Positions 22,633 through 32,815 of a stretch of DNA of 64,000 nucleotides are shown here, in pieces. The notes beneath the pieces were generated by a model. It was given only the letters and a program-made list of their open reading frames with translations. It searched no databases and was not told the origin of the DNA. Within the stretch, counting starts at the first letter, position 1. The number at the start of each line of letters is the position of its first letter. Source of the DNA: Ixodes scapularis (Eukaryota > Arthropoda > Arachnida > Ixodida > Ixodidae); NCBI RefSeq assembly GCF_016920785.2, contig NW_024609835.1:22845108-22909107 (forward strand), in the 5' to 3' direction. Position numbers and translations under genes: made by a program.

Positions 22633-23045
22633 TTAGTTTTTTCGACTTCGCAGATTGTAGTGAGGCGCCTGTTGCTCATCGCGGGCATCGTCTCGCGTTT
22701 TGCGTGCATGCTGCCGCGAGGCCTGTGTTTGTTTTTCCCCTGCTTTTTCTCTTTCATGATAGGGCTTTAGATCGCAGACATGCACCGGCCCGCCAACTTG
22801 TCTTGAGTCTTTCTCAGTCTGCTTGTACACAAGTGGCAAAAGTATTTCGTGCACTCGGTACGGGACCAACCATTTTGGTACCAGCGAAGCAGAAAAGCCT
22901 TTGCTGGCATCTCTCAAAACATGGTTTCGTCTAAGCACGAGGTCACCAAATTCGTAGCGAAGAACTCGGCGGAAACGGTCGTAGTGAACTTTTCGTTTAG
23001 CTTGCACTACCTCGAGATTGCGACGGAATGTGCCTCTTCCTCAAT
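22633..23045 (-). pseudogene. pol: Ty3/Gypsy pol, C-terminal end of integrase
   Basis: The frame reads RRNLEVVQAKRKVHYDR, YEFGDLVLRRNHVLRDAS, KGFSASLVPKW and LVPYRVHEI, then a highly charged tail ending PHYNLRSRKN and stop. This is the chromodomain-less C-terminus seen in many Gypsy-type polyproteins, where the F-x-x-G-D-x-V-x-x-R box precedes a K-F/L-x-P-x-W-x-G/V-P-Y box. Only the last 135 or so residues remain. Upstream of about 23,050 the frame breaks and I see no catalytic integrase or reverse transcriptase motifs. The adjoining 3' sequence is the probable LTR. Confidence 0.8.
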
Positions 23046-23176
23046 CCACGTAATTCATGGCTGGAAATTGGCCTGGTTCTCTGGCCAATTTGCTCTGCTA
23101 ATTCTTTTATCCTGATTTTGTAGCGCGTGGGCGCCTAAGACTCTCGAGACGCTGAAACGTTGTAATGGAAGAAACA

Positions 23177-23374
23177 TACTGTAAAACTTCTTTTTTCGCG
23201 AGGCCCTAATTTTTGTGAATTGAAAAATTTGCAAAACTTCGAGGCACGCGAAAATACCAGCTTCTAGAAGCCCTGAATTGTGTCCTCCACAATTCTCGAA
23301 ATTTAGTGGTCATGAATATGTCTCTGCTTGATTCTTGAAAAATTGGGGCCACGAAAGTAAATGGTCTTACCCTA
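23177..23374. mobile_element. About 198-bp MITE with pogo/Tigger-like ends
   Basis: The left end TACTGTAAAACTTCTTTTTT then TTCGCGAGGCCCTAATTTTT is answered by the inverted right end TAGGGTAAGACCATTTACTT then TTCGTGGCCCCAATTTTT. Matches are interrupted by mismatches. TA at both edges fits a TA target. The spacing and sense resemble pogo/Tigger termini; this is inference from pattern only. Positions 23,375-23,700 hold nothing recognisable. Confidence 0.6.
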
Positions 23375-23703
23375 TTTAGTTCAGCTAGTTGGTTTGTGGC
23401 CATCAAATAAACGAAGCCCGTGCAGGATGCTACATGCACAACAACTGGCATATTTTTTGTTTGATTTATTTCTTGGCTCTAGTGAACGGGGGTAGGTCGG
23501 CTAGTAACGTTGGGTCGTCTGGTGTTTGACAAGAAATAAGCAGGGTTCACTGCGATCACCAACATTGACACTTGAGGGAGTGGTGGAAGAACTCTTGATT
23601 AATCAAAGAAGTTTCCAACCAATGGGTATGGGCAATGAGGGCCCATATGTGCCACCTTTCAACGAATAAGAACACCTTCATTTGAGTGTTCAAACATGTA
23701 TTG

Positions 23704-24104
23704 TCATCTTGTTACAAAATGACAACTGATATGTTTAACAACCAATGTACAGAAAGTAGCTGTGGCTTGTATGGTGACCATAGACGGGAATCGCGTTGTG
23801 TGCCTCAGCTTGAGGTACTTGATCTTGTCTCTCTTGCTTTGCCTGAACGCATTTTTAGCTGCAACAAGGAAGTGCATCCTAGTAATCACGAAAAAACAAA
23901 TAACTTGATTTGTGTCTTGGACAGTTTGCTCTGCTCAGCCAACCAAGTTGAGTCTGTTTTTGGAGAGGCAGGAAATGAGGTCCCTTATGCTGTTTGCCCT
24001 CAACTTGTTGAAGCTGAAACAGTATGTGAAGCCGTCTTCCATTGTCTCAGCTAGGTCCTTCAGTGCCTGGAACAGGTAAAAAAGGCCTCCCCGGTCCATG
24101 CAGA
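23704..24104 (-). pseudogene. P-element-like transposase, copy B (C-terminal fragment)
   Basis: The minus strand reads GGLFYLFQALKDLAETMEDG then FTYCFSFNKLR and, after a stop, VITRMHFLVAAKNAF and KIKYLKLRH. This corresponds to the last exon of the intact P-like gene (GGLLYPSEPLYRLIQTLEDR, then FYAMTRVHFFLKGKN). The match covers about 130 residues. The remainder is absent; the sequence to the right is LINE. Together with copy A, the window has three P-like transposase copies, all on the minus strand. Confidence 0.7.
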
Positions 24105-24120
24105 ATCAGTTTGTTTATAT

Positions 24121-26010
24121 TTACTTAGTATGTAACAAGCTGCAAGTCTTTGTGCCTTTTCTACCTTTTGTATGTGGGTCCCATATTACACTTGAGTATT
24201 CTAGTACCGGTTGTATGACAGTTCTATATACCAAGATCTTAGCACTCGGAGATGCATGTTTAAAATTTCTCTTTAAATATCCCAGCGTACATTTTGGAGA
24301 ACGGCAGATGTTGTCGACATGCTTACCCCATTTTAGGTTATTGTTAATTGTTACATCTATATATTGATTTGAGATCACTTTTTTCAAGGAAAAACCATTC
24401 ACTATGTATATATAAGGTAACTTATTTTTCTTATTTGAAAGTTGGAGTAGTATGGTCTTATCAGTATTAAACACCATTCCCCATTCTCGGCACCAAGACC
24501 CAATTTTCTGTAGTGCAATTTGTAGCTTATCTTGGTCCTTCCTAGTTTTAACGTCCATGTAAAGAAGACAGTTGCCCGCTAATAGCCGCACTGTTATAGG
24601 ACCGTTAATGCTTTGAGCAATGTCATTTAAATATATTAAAAATAAGACCAGGACCCGACGTTACTGGCAGAATATTAGACGCAGTGTTTTTTATTTTGAC
24701 AAATTGTGTTCTTTCTTCCAGATAAGCTGTTATTTCGTGAACGAATTGTGAACTGACCCCAATATTTTTAATTTTATGTTTAAGACTATTGTGCGGAACT
24801 GGGTCAGAAGCTTTTGACATATCTAGAAAGATTACGTCTGTCTGTCCCCCTTATTGACAGATTCGCAAAAGTCATCAACGCATTTACGTAGCTGAGTGAC
24901 TGGAAAGTTTTCGTCGAAAACCATGCTGGTTTTGTAGAGAAGGTTACTGTTTTCCAAATAGTAGTATAACGATTTCGACACCATATGCTCTATTATTTTA
25001 CAACATGTGCTTGTCAGAGATATGAGTCGGTAGTTTATAGAGGACGATTTATTTCCAGCTGCAAGAACGGCCATAACCTTAGCACAGTGGCAGTCGAAAG
25101 GGACCGCATTTTGTGATAAAGAGGCCTGGAATATTAGCGTTAAGTATTTTGAGACCCACTCAGCATATCGTTTTAGAAATGTATTGGGTATATTATCAGG
25201 CCCTCCAGACTTCTTATCTTTGATATCTAACAGAAGAGATAAAACACCTGGTTCACAAATTGAAATGTCTGCCATGGTACATTCGTGTTGTCTAGCGCCA
25301 ATGCTTGCCTTGTCATCTGAGCGCATTATCAAAAAAAACACAGGCTGAAAAAAAATTGTTGAACATGTTGGCAACAGTCTCTAGGTTATCAACAACTTGA
25401 CCATCAAGACTAGGAAAAGTCGTCATCTCATCGCAGGGGAAAGATAGCGCAGAAACCTTTTCGGTTCTGATTTCATAAAATTTTGCATAGTCACAGAAAA
25501 ACAATGGCTCTTCGAAGTGCCTAAGTAGTCCTTCAACTATCCAGAAAGACGCAAAACTTCTTGTGTATTTACTGGTCTCTTTTTGCGCTTTCGCTTCACC
25601 TTCCATTTTAGAAGTAGGGTGTCCCTCGTAATCTATGGGCTGCGTTCCTTTCGGACTCGTTTCAGGGGAATGTATTGTTCAATACAATGGTCTACTCTTC
25701 GTTTAAAATTTTTCCTTAATTTCAATCACCGGCCTAGGACGGTCAAAATCGGTCAAAGCTACCGCATGGTAGTCTAAAATATCAACGTCACTTGCACGCT
25801 CAAAGTTGCTTACAAACTTTTCCGGGTGTTTTTTCGATGGCTCATCCACGTTCAGATAGCATTTCAAAAAGACTAGGTCATGATCTGATAGCTCGTTGCA
25901 TACAGAAACATTATAGTTCGAAATTTCTTTACTTACAAATACCAGATCCAGGGTAGTGTCAACTGTTTTGCCACGTCTACTACTTTGACCGACAACTGGA
26001 GTAAAATCAA
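24121..26010 (-). pseudogene. Jockey/CR1-like LINE: endonuclease end and reverse transcriptase
   Basis: From right to left on the minus strand: endonuclease end (TTLDLVFVSKEISNY, then NELSDHDLVFLKC, about 25,960-25,860), linker, reverse transcriptase (LLLDIKDKKSGGPDNIPNTF at about 25,235, SINYRLISLTSTCCKIIEHM at about 25,030), FLDMSKASDPVPHNSL (about 24,825), thumb and C-terminus (KTILLQLSNKKN, LEYSSVIWDPHT at about 24,190). The catalytic box that should read FADD appears as LLAGN at about 24,585, and several frame breaks exist, so it is dead. The apparent 3' end is near 24,121. The exact clade is uncertain. Confidence 0.85.
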
Positions 26011-27380
26011 AATCTCGTCCAACTGCATATCAGTTTCATGGCTGCTTCTTGGAGGGTGCTGTGAATGGCATTTGTAGATAGCTATCTCTTATGTCAGTGC
26101 CATACATGTTCTGCAGCAACGAAGATTTCACGGAAGTGGGGAAAATCTTCAATAAATGAAAATAATAGCCCACTCCGAGGCCAACAAAAATTACATAAAA
26201 AAATAGAGAATAGAAGTGCTAGGTTGGACCGATGGCAGGCGATAGGTCCACGCCTGTTGCAATGTCAGGTAAGCAGGCGACGACACGTAGATGGTCAAAA
26301 ACAAAACACAAATTTAATAAGACTTAACACCAAGCAGTCGGTGGCACGCGGAGGCAAAGTAGGAACAACATAGAATTCACTTAGCGAACTATCCAAAAAC
26401 CCTCGGGAGTACATGCACTAACATCCCGGTTAGTAATGCTAAAAAACATTCTCAAACAACCCTCGATAAGACAAACTTAAAATTGATTGAACATGTTGGC
26501 CCTAGCCAATCATAACATAAAATAAGTCTTATCTGTAGTCCAGACGCTGCCGAAGCCTGTCTTGGAGTCGCTGGTCGATGAAGAGGAGTTGTCACGGAGC
26601 CCGGAATTTTCACGCTGCTTGCAGGGTCGACCCGACGCATTACACGCGCACGCACACGCACCGCGGTGCAAACACGCCCGAAGGCTAAAATAAAACTCAG
26701 GCCCGCAGGCAAACTGGGGTCACAGCCCTACGTACAGAAAATACAATCGCAACTCAAAACAAGGCAATGACGAGCGGAGTCCCGGCCAGCTCCGGGCGCT
26801 CCTAACCCCAAAGACAAACCACACCCTTTTTCCCGCCAGTCCACGTCTTTATATTGAGACTAGCAGCATTTTCAGGGCTCGTAATCTGGCCAATCAGCAA
26901 TGAGCTTCTTAGCGCCCATCGCCGCTCTTCGTTTTAGCAAAGCAACTAAAAATACAAAAGTACAGCACCGAGAAACCATCCGCGACAGACTTTGCCCGTC
27001 TACGCGGTGGTGAACGCAATTCGAGATGCCTGGTAAAGCAACTAAAAATACAAAAGTACAGTACCGAGAAACCATCCGCGAGAGACTTTGCCCGTCTGCG
27101 CGGCGGTGAACGCAATTCGAGATGCGTGGTTGTGAGCACTGTCTTTGGTCAACAAGCAAGATTAAAAATAACAAATACAACAAACCAATGCTCTCGGTCG
27201 GCTTCAGCTTTCAAAGAATGGAGGCACCATCCGCCGCTCCCATACCCTCTCTCACCTGGGGAGAGGGTTCTTCCGCCCGGTTTCATAAACACCCGCATGG
27301 GAAACGGGCAGGACCGAAAGTTGACACCATGCATCTTGCACTGCTGGTGTGCCCGAGAGTTCTTACACAAAGCTTACAAG
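26011..27380. repeat. Unassigned region with a 96-bp tandem duplication (26,939-27,130)
   Basis: No gene is recognised. Two adjacent copies of a 96-bp unit (AAAGCAACTAAAAATACAAA to ATTCGAGATGC(C/G)TGGT) start at 26,939 and 27,035 and differ at only a few positions. A short palindrome (CCTCTCTCACCTGGGGAGAGG-type) lies near 27,250. The GC-rich block at 26,540-26,820 might belong to an LTR, but no partner is present. Confidence 0.5.
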
Positions 27381-28176
27381 AAAACCCCGCGATTCGTGAC
27401 AGAAGAACAGTGGAAGAAAAGGATTCCTTAAATCCAGCTATGTTGTTGGTTGCAAGTGCATCACCAGTGAAGCATGCTACAAACACGTAACACCTTCTTG
27501 CCGCTTTGCTTTTGGAACTCAATGCCACTGATTACTAGTCTCTTCAAAACAACGGCATCCTCAAGAAGCTCACCTTTGGCAGTGGAGGATTTCAAGTAAT
27601 GTGTGTGCCCAACAGCCAGCAAGAATATTTGGTTTAAACCAGAACGCAATTGTGTAGGAAGATTCAAGATCAAACTATAAAAAAACTGTCCGGTTGCCTT
27701 TGTTACCCCGCTTAGCTTTGATAGGATTGACAATTTCTAAGTCATCGCAGTGAATATTCTGTGCAAGGACATTCTTCCGGTCGTCGTACATGACACTGTC
27801 CTTTGACGGCCCAAGACTTGCCGTAACATGTGTGGAAATTTCTGGATGTTTAAACAAGTTTGTCAGAAGATTTTGAAGGAGTGCGAAATACGCGTTGTGG
27901 CCCGAGGAAAGCGTTACCTGCTTTGGGGGCTTTCCTGTAGTGAACCTTTCTCTCGCAGTCAGTGTTCAATGAAACACTATGTTCCACAAGTATGCTGTTT
28001 ACACCATGTACAACTGCATCTACTGTTGCTTTACAGCACCTGTGACGTCCTTCAAGCTCTTGGCACAAGTCGCTTATTCTTGCATTTACTGGTCTCGGGT
28101 AGGATGAATCTAAATCTATGGATTCTTCCGTGACGCTTTTAACGACATGATATGCTTTTAACGACATGCTTTGCAT
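27380..28176 (-). pseudogene. Repeat-associated ORF of unknown function (GD-ALATNNIAGF family)
   Basis: Three minus-strand frames follow one another with frame changes: DLCQELEGRHRCCKATVDAV (about 28,060), HCDDLEIVNPIKAKRG (about 27,745), FFYSLILNLPTQLRSGL (about 27,690) and VACFTGDALATNNIAGFKES (about 27,470). I recall the same order (DDLEIVNPLG, LNLPP-x-x-R, GDN-LGSH-IGGF-ES) in multicopy uncharacterised proteins of ticks, Hydra and fish that look transposon-encoded. I cannot name the superfamily. The frames are broken, so this copy is dead. A small tandem array (GCTTTTAACGACATG at 28,135, 28,154, 28,177) overlaps its 5' edge. Confidence 0.5.
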
Positions 28177-28199
28177 GCTTTTAACGACATGACATGAAT

Positions 28200-29100
28200 G
28201 TGGGCCTTTGTCTGGAACTGATATGCACTAAGAAAGGTGGCGACTGTAGGCTTTAAAAAAATCTGAACCTAGAAATATTACACGCTTGCTTCAAAAGGGT
28301 GCTTTCTTGTCAACAGCACCTTACACACAGCTTTTAGTGCACTTGTTGGCAGCGGGGGCATTGTAATTGGATTCGGCGTTCATTCAAAGAGCCACGAATG
28401 CCAAGGGGCTATTAGTACGAACTATGATTAAATGTTCGCCGGTAAATTGTCCAGCAAGAAAACCCACACCATCACACATTAAAGTGTCAAATGCAGTGAC
28501 GGTCAAACAAAGTGACTATAACCAGACTTTCGGATAACCCTCAGCATTGATAACCTCATTCAATGCACATTGGTTGAGCGATTTATAGATTAATATTAAA
28601 ATTAGTCAATGAATGCTGTAATTTATATACATTTTTTACCAGGGCTGGCCGCTAGACTGAGATAAAAGTCTGGTGGATAAACAAGAAGTAGAAATGCCTT
28701 TAATATTTCTTGTCATTTATCACTCGGAGCAGTCTTCGGCACTAAAGTTAGCATTTTTTGTGGTCATCATCAAAGTGAACATAATCGTTAAATAACAATG
28801 TAAAAAAATCTTGCTTTTACAAACCTTCATATTTTTTTTTGTTAACAGCATAACATGATGTTTCAGATAAGAGTGAAAGCTGCTATTCATGGCACAGTAA
28901 AAAATATTAAAAAAGAAAGGTGTGCTTCTTTATTCTTTTTTTTTTTTTGAATACTATGAACTATTTACCATACACTATAAACCAACAACTGGTTGGTTAA
29001 AGGGTAGTAATAATCGCGGTTTATTTTAATGGATGCCCAGCTCTAATGCACAATCATATTCCTGGAAAGCTAAGAGTTGTGTAACAAAAAAATGTGTGTA
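28200..29100. other. AT-rich, no recognisable gene
   Basis: The stretch is AT-rich with several A or T runs. A segment at about 28,355-28,380 (CATTGTAATTGGATTCGGCG) resembles the centre of the hairpin MITEs at 29.1 and 45.4 kb and may be a fragment. Confidence 0.4.
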
Positions 29101-29109
29101 ACCTGCAAT

Positions 29110-29290
29110 TCTATTTGTGTTTGCAGGAATGGCCTCTGGGTGCCCCTATCTTGTCTGCTGGGACACGCCATAATCCAATTACAATGCCCTGTTACGGCGT
29201 TGTAATCGGATTATGGTGCGCCCCAAAGCACACCCAAGCTAGAAAGATGGCGCCGCTCAGAGGTTGTACTTGCAACCCTGTATAAAACAT
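29110..29290. mobile_element. Hairpin MITE, copy 1
   Basis: A long imperfect palindrome centred near GCCCTGTTACGGC (about 29,190). CCATAATCC(A/G)ATTACAA in the left arm is answered by TTGTAATCGGATTATGG in the right arm, and CTATCTTGTCT by AGAAAGATGGCGCC. It is the same family as 45,391-45,577, with the same centre, GATGGCGCC block and outer TTGCAA(G/A) block. Confidence 0.75.
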
Positions 29291-29503
29291 GACATCGCAA
29301 AAGATATATAATTAGGCTACACTAATGACTGTGTTTTGATTTAAGAACCACTGTTATAAGCATTCCATTGATTTTTGTTAGGTCCCGTGTTGGTCCAGTT
29401 AGAAAACTGTGCTCCAGGCATACGATAAAGCATGCCAGTTTGGTGGTATCAGAATGAGTATCTATTATCGAAGAGGCAAAATCTACCCCCTACTGTAGAA
29501 AAA

Positions 29504-31060
29504 TCAGCTATACGTACCATCCACCAGTGTCCCTCTCTCCAGACACCAAGAGCTGCAGAAATAGCCATTAAACTGCTTCATGTTTAGCAGTACTGCTCGT
29601 GCAGGTGAGTCCACTGAGCAGCAGACGGCAAAAACTCTTGAGATGACACGGTCTCTGGCATGCATCCAGATGATGAACCCAATCTTTCTGAACTCCTCAA
29701 CAGATGTTCTCATGAAAAGATGGGCTGGAGGGTGCACCTTTGCGAACCAAAGTCCCCCAACAATGACATTCCGGAACCGCAGGTTGATAGGTAGCTCATT
29801 CAGTAAAACCTGAATTGGCCACGCTGACGCCTTGCTCGAGTTGAAGACTGGTGAGCTGTCTGTATTGAGAGTCACAGTGACATCACTCCATGTCATGTTC
29901 ATTTGCCTCCTAATGCTCTTGTACAGTCTGCCGTCAAAGATTTCGGTGTAGACACCAGAGGCACCAGACAAAGTTCTCTTCAGTGTGGTGTACAAAGGCC
30001 CTGTCAATGCAGAAAGCAAGCTTTGAAGCTGCGTCTTGACACTAAATGTCAGAAAAAAAATGTCCTTCAGCAATTAATGTCCATAGATTGTAACACCAAT
30101 CACATGACTCGCACGTCAGCCTTTCTTCAGGGGAAATGTTTGATGCTCTGATCCCGAGGTAGCTGAAACAGGTATGGCAGTAGTAGTGGAACGTTACCGT
30201 GCTCATTTTCTGTTTCCATAACTTCCGAAACATCTACTTAGAGTCTGGAACGACCTCAGTTCCAAAGAGCGTGTTGATGGGCTTGAGGATGCCATCAACT
30301 TGCATCTAAGAAAATTTTCCACTCACTACAAGGGTCAAAATTAGGAGCACGGCCTGTGCCTTCGTTGTTGTTTGGTGTGGTAGCATCTCTTCGGATGCTC
30401 GTTTGAAGTAAGCCTGGGTGTCTTTATCTTAAGCATCGGCCCTAGCTTCCTCGTCGTCAACGCCACCAGGTTCTTCGGACAAGCACCCAGGTGTTTCCTG
30501 GCAGTCGAAAAACTCATCAATGCAGGGCTCCTCAAAGGAATCAAGATGGACGCCAAGACAAAGAGGGTCTCTGCAGCCAGGTCCTCCATCATGCTGTCAG
30601 AGTCTGACACCTCAGAACGTTAGTCATGCAGAGAACGTGCAACTCAGATAAACCACTTGACGCGCTCTGTTCCTCCTGCTCAGCAGATCTTTTCGGAATC
30701 GAACCGAAGTTAGTCAAGCCAGCTGAGGTGCGTCCGGGGGACAAAACACAGTCGTCAGCTGAGGTGCTTTCGGGGGGCGATATGCAGTCGTCAGCTGAAG
30801 TTCGTTCGGGGGGCGGAACCGAAGCATGATCATCATCTGAAGCACGGTCGTCAGCTGAGCCATGATCATCATCTGCAGCGTGGTCAGCCGGAGCACGATC
30901 ATCATCTTTAGCACAGTCGTGAGCCGAAGTACAATCGTCGGCTGTATTTTGCCGGTTTTTGCGGCGATTGCGCGTTTGCCACGGAACAGTTGACGGTTAC
31001 CCAGGTTCAAGGTAGCGCCGGTAGTGCTGTTTTCTCCCGGGAGAAGCCATACCAAAGGAC
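29504..31060 (-). pseudogene. EnSpm-like transposase, N-terminal half
   Basis: The minus strand opens with MASPGRKQHYRRYLEPG at about 31,051, then an in-frame TAA, then an aspartate-rich repetitive stretch (TADDCTSAHDCAKDDDR and similar, about 30,950-30,730). After frame breaks come ILKPINTLFGTEVVPDSK, an in-frame TAG (about 30,237), MFRKLWKQK, a zinc-binding FHYYCHTCFSYLG (about 30,185), then the Transposase_21-like core TLNTDSSPVFNSSKASAWPI (about 29,865), NVIVGGLWFAKVHPP (about 29,755), RVFAVCCSVDSPAR (about 29,630) and FNGYFCSSWCLERG (about 29,570). These blocks match the first half of the animal transposase-domain family. It ends near 29,504; the second half is missing. Confidence 0.78.
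30720..30960. repeat. Degenerate tandem repeats coding an Asp-rich stretch
   Basis: GTCGTCAGCTGA(G/A)GTxC(G/T)TTCGGGGGGC units occur at about 30,720, 30,753 and 30,790, followed by GCATGATCATCATCTG(A/C)AGC units at about 30,825, 30,865 and 30,895. On the minus strand they encode repeated SADD and DDD(H/R) blocks of the EnSpm-like N-terminus. Confidence 0.6.
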
Positions 31061-31099
31061 AAAATAATCCCACTAGCCCATAAAAAGTATGAGGCACGC

Positions 31100-32432
31100 C
31101 GTCGACAAGAAGTTAAAGCGTTGTCCCATCAAACTTAGCGCATGTAGCATTAATGTGCGGGTGTCAAACTGTCCAGCCAGAATGGACACACCAGTGTGTC
31201 CATTCTGCATTCAATAAAAATAAATCTCAGTTTACATACTGCCGAAAAATATGCAAATGTTGAACTTACCCCGAGGCAACGTTGCTGTTTCCAGCGAGCT
31301 TGACTCAAGGTAGCTTTCCGTTAAAAACTTGTAACTGCTCCGTCGGTTTCTGTCACTTGCCTTGCATGCGGCATAATAGTTATCAATTTTTTCATTTGTT
31401 AACAAGTCTGAAATGGGCGACAAACGTCTGGTCCACGAGACTGTTAGACTGCCAGCAGCAGCAGAGCTCGTACTCGCTATGCCGTACATGCTTATGGCGG
31501 CGTTGGCGGCGTCTCCCTCGTACAATGTGGCCAGCCGCACTTTTGAGCACCGTCAAGATAACGGTGATGATAGCTATTGAAGTGGCCAGACTGAATTTCG
31601 GAAAGGGTCTATTCTATTACACCCTTTAGTGTGGACACTGCTGAATGCTTCATTTTAAATTAAAAAAGAGTGACATTACCGGTAAGCTAGTGTTCATGAA
31701 TTTCAGAATTTTCCTGAAACATAACTTTTGAGACACCATGCTGCAAAATCAATTAGCATACTATTTACAGGTACAATAACACAAGAAGATGGGCCAAAGC
31801 ATATTGTTCAAACCACTACACTGTCAGAAGGAACAAAGGTAGAATTATAAGCTTGAGGTTGAAACACAGCAGAAACCAAACCTTAGTGTGGCAGAGATCA
31901 CCACCTTATTTGATGTCACAGGTAGCGAGTACTACTGTGCTCCTGCCCTCCTATAATACTTCTGACTAGAGTACTCCACCACTTTGTCAATGTTGCTTCT
32001 AAAATAAAAAAAAAATGTGTTCCCTTCAGTAACTATCTACAAAGTTTCACAAATGCCAATGCGTTACATTAAGCTACATGTCCCTTCACTTCTCCTAAAG
32101 TCAGCAGGAAGCTCAAGCTTCTGGTACAAGGTGCTACGTTTTTAATGCCATAAGGACATGTTCACACAGTTCACTTCAGTTGTTAATTTGCCATACTGTT
32201 AGTGTAGTATGGCAGATTGAGGGCATCTCCAACCTTCATGTACCCTAAGAATATTAATCAACACATATTAATGAAGAAAAACTCCTTTTTGACAGCCCTG
32301 ACTTTTACGGGCGTGAGTGTCTGGCGTCCTACTGCGCCCTGCTTGATATATCGCATACAGGGTGCACCGGTGAGACTCCTGTCTTGAAGGTGGAGGGTGC
32401 CAAACACCCCCCTCATCACTTCCCTAACAAAC
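31100..32432. other. No recognisable gene
   Basis: A short inverted repeat near 31,165-31,210 (TGTCCAGCCAGAATGGACAC, then GTGTGTCCATTCTGC) is the only structure noted. The frames around 31,232-31,629 have no domain support. Confidence 0.4.
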
Positions 32433-32815
32433 TATACTTCGTCTCACCCTACGATGGACTAAAGGCAGAAGCTACGAACCGCCAGATCCAATCACGAGTC
32501 ACTTACACATTGCGTGGTATTTCGCTTCGATGCACCTATCGGTGCCCGTGTCTCGGATCACTGATGGGAACGGGCGGACAGTGGTTCGGATCGAGCAATG
32601 AATGACTCAACGATTTTACATTGCAAAGAATGCCACGACGTACTGGCTTTTTGCAGTGTCGAGGCTATAAAAATGACGCAGTGTTTTTGGATACGGAGCA
32701 TTATTCGTCCAAAGCTAACCAATGCCACGCATGTCATAGATTAGCGTGGAACGTGATTGGACCTGGCGGCCCGTGGCGTTGGCCTCTAGTCCATCGCAGG
32801 ATGAAATGAAGTATA
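32433..32815. mobile_element. Complete 383-bp TIR element (MITE)
   Basis: 27-bp terminal inverted repeats: TATACTTCGTCTCACCCTAC onward at 32,433-32,459, and the complement at 32,789-32,815, 23 of 27 matching. The interior is non-coding. It is the intact relative of the element split by the BEL/Pao insertion and contains the single GATTGGACCT (32,755-32,764) that is duplicated in part there. A third single end of the family lies at 45,573-45,600. Confidence 0.85.

Noticed and set aside
32384..32605. Plus-strand frames in the 32.4-kb MITE
   Set aside because: They cross the inverted repeat end and have no domain; the MITE is non-coding.
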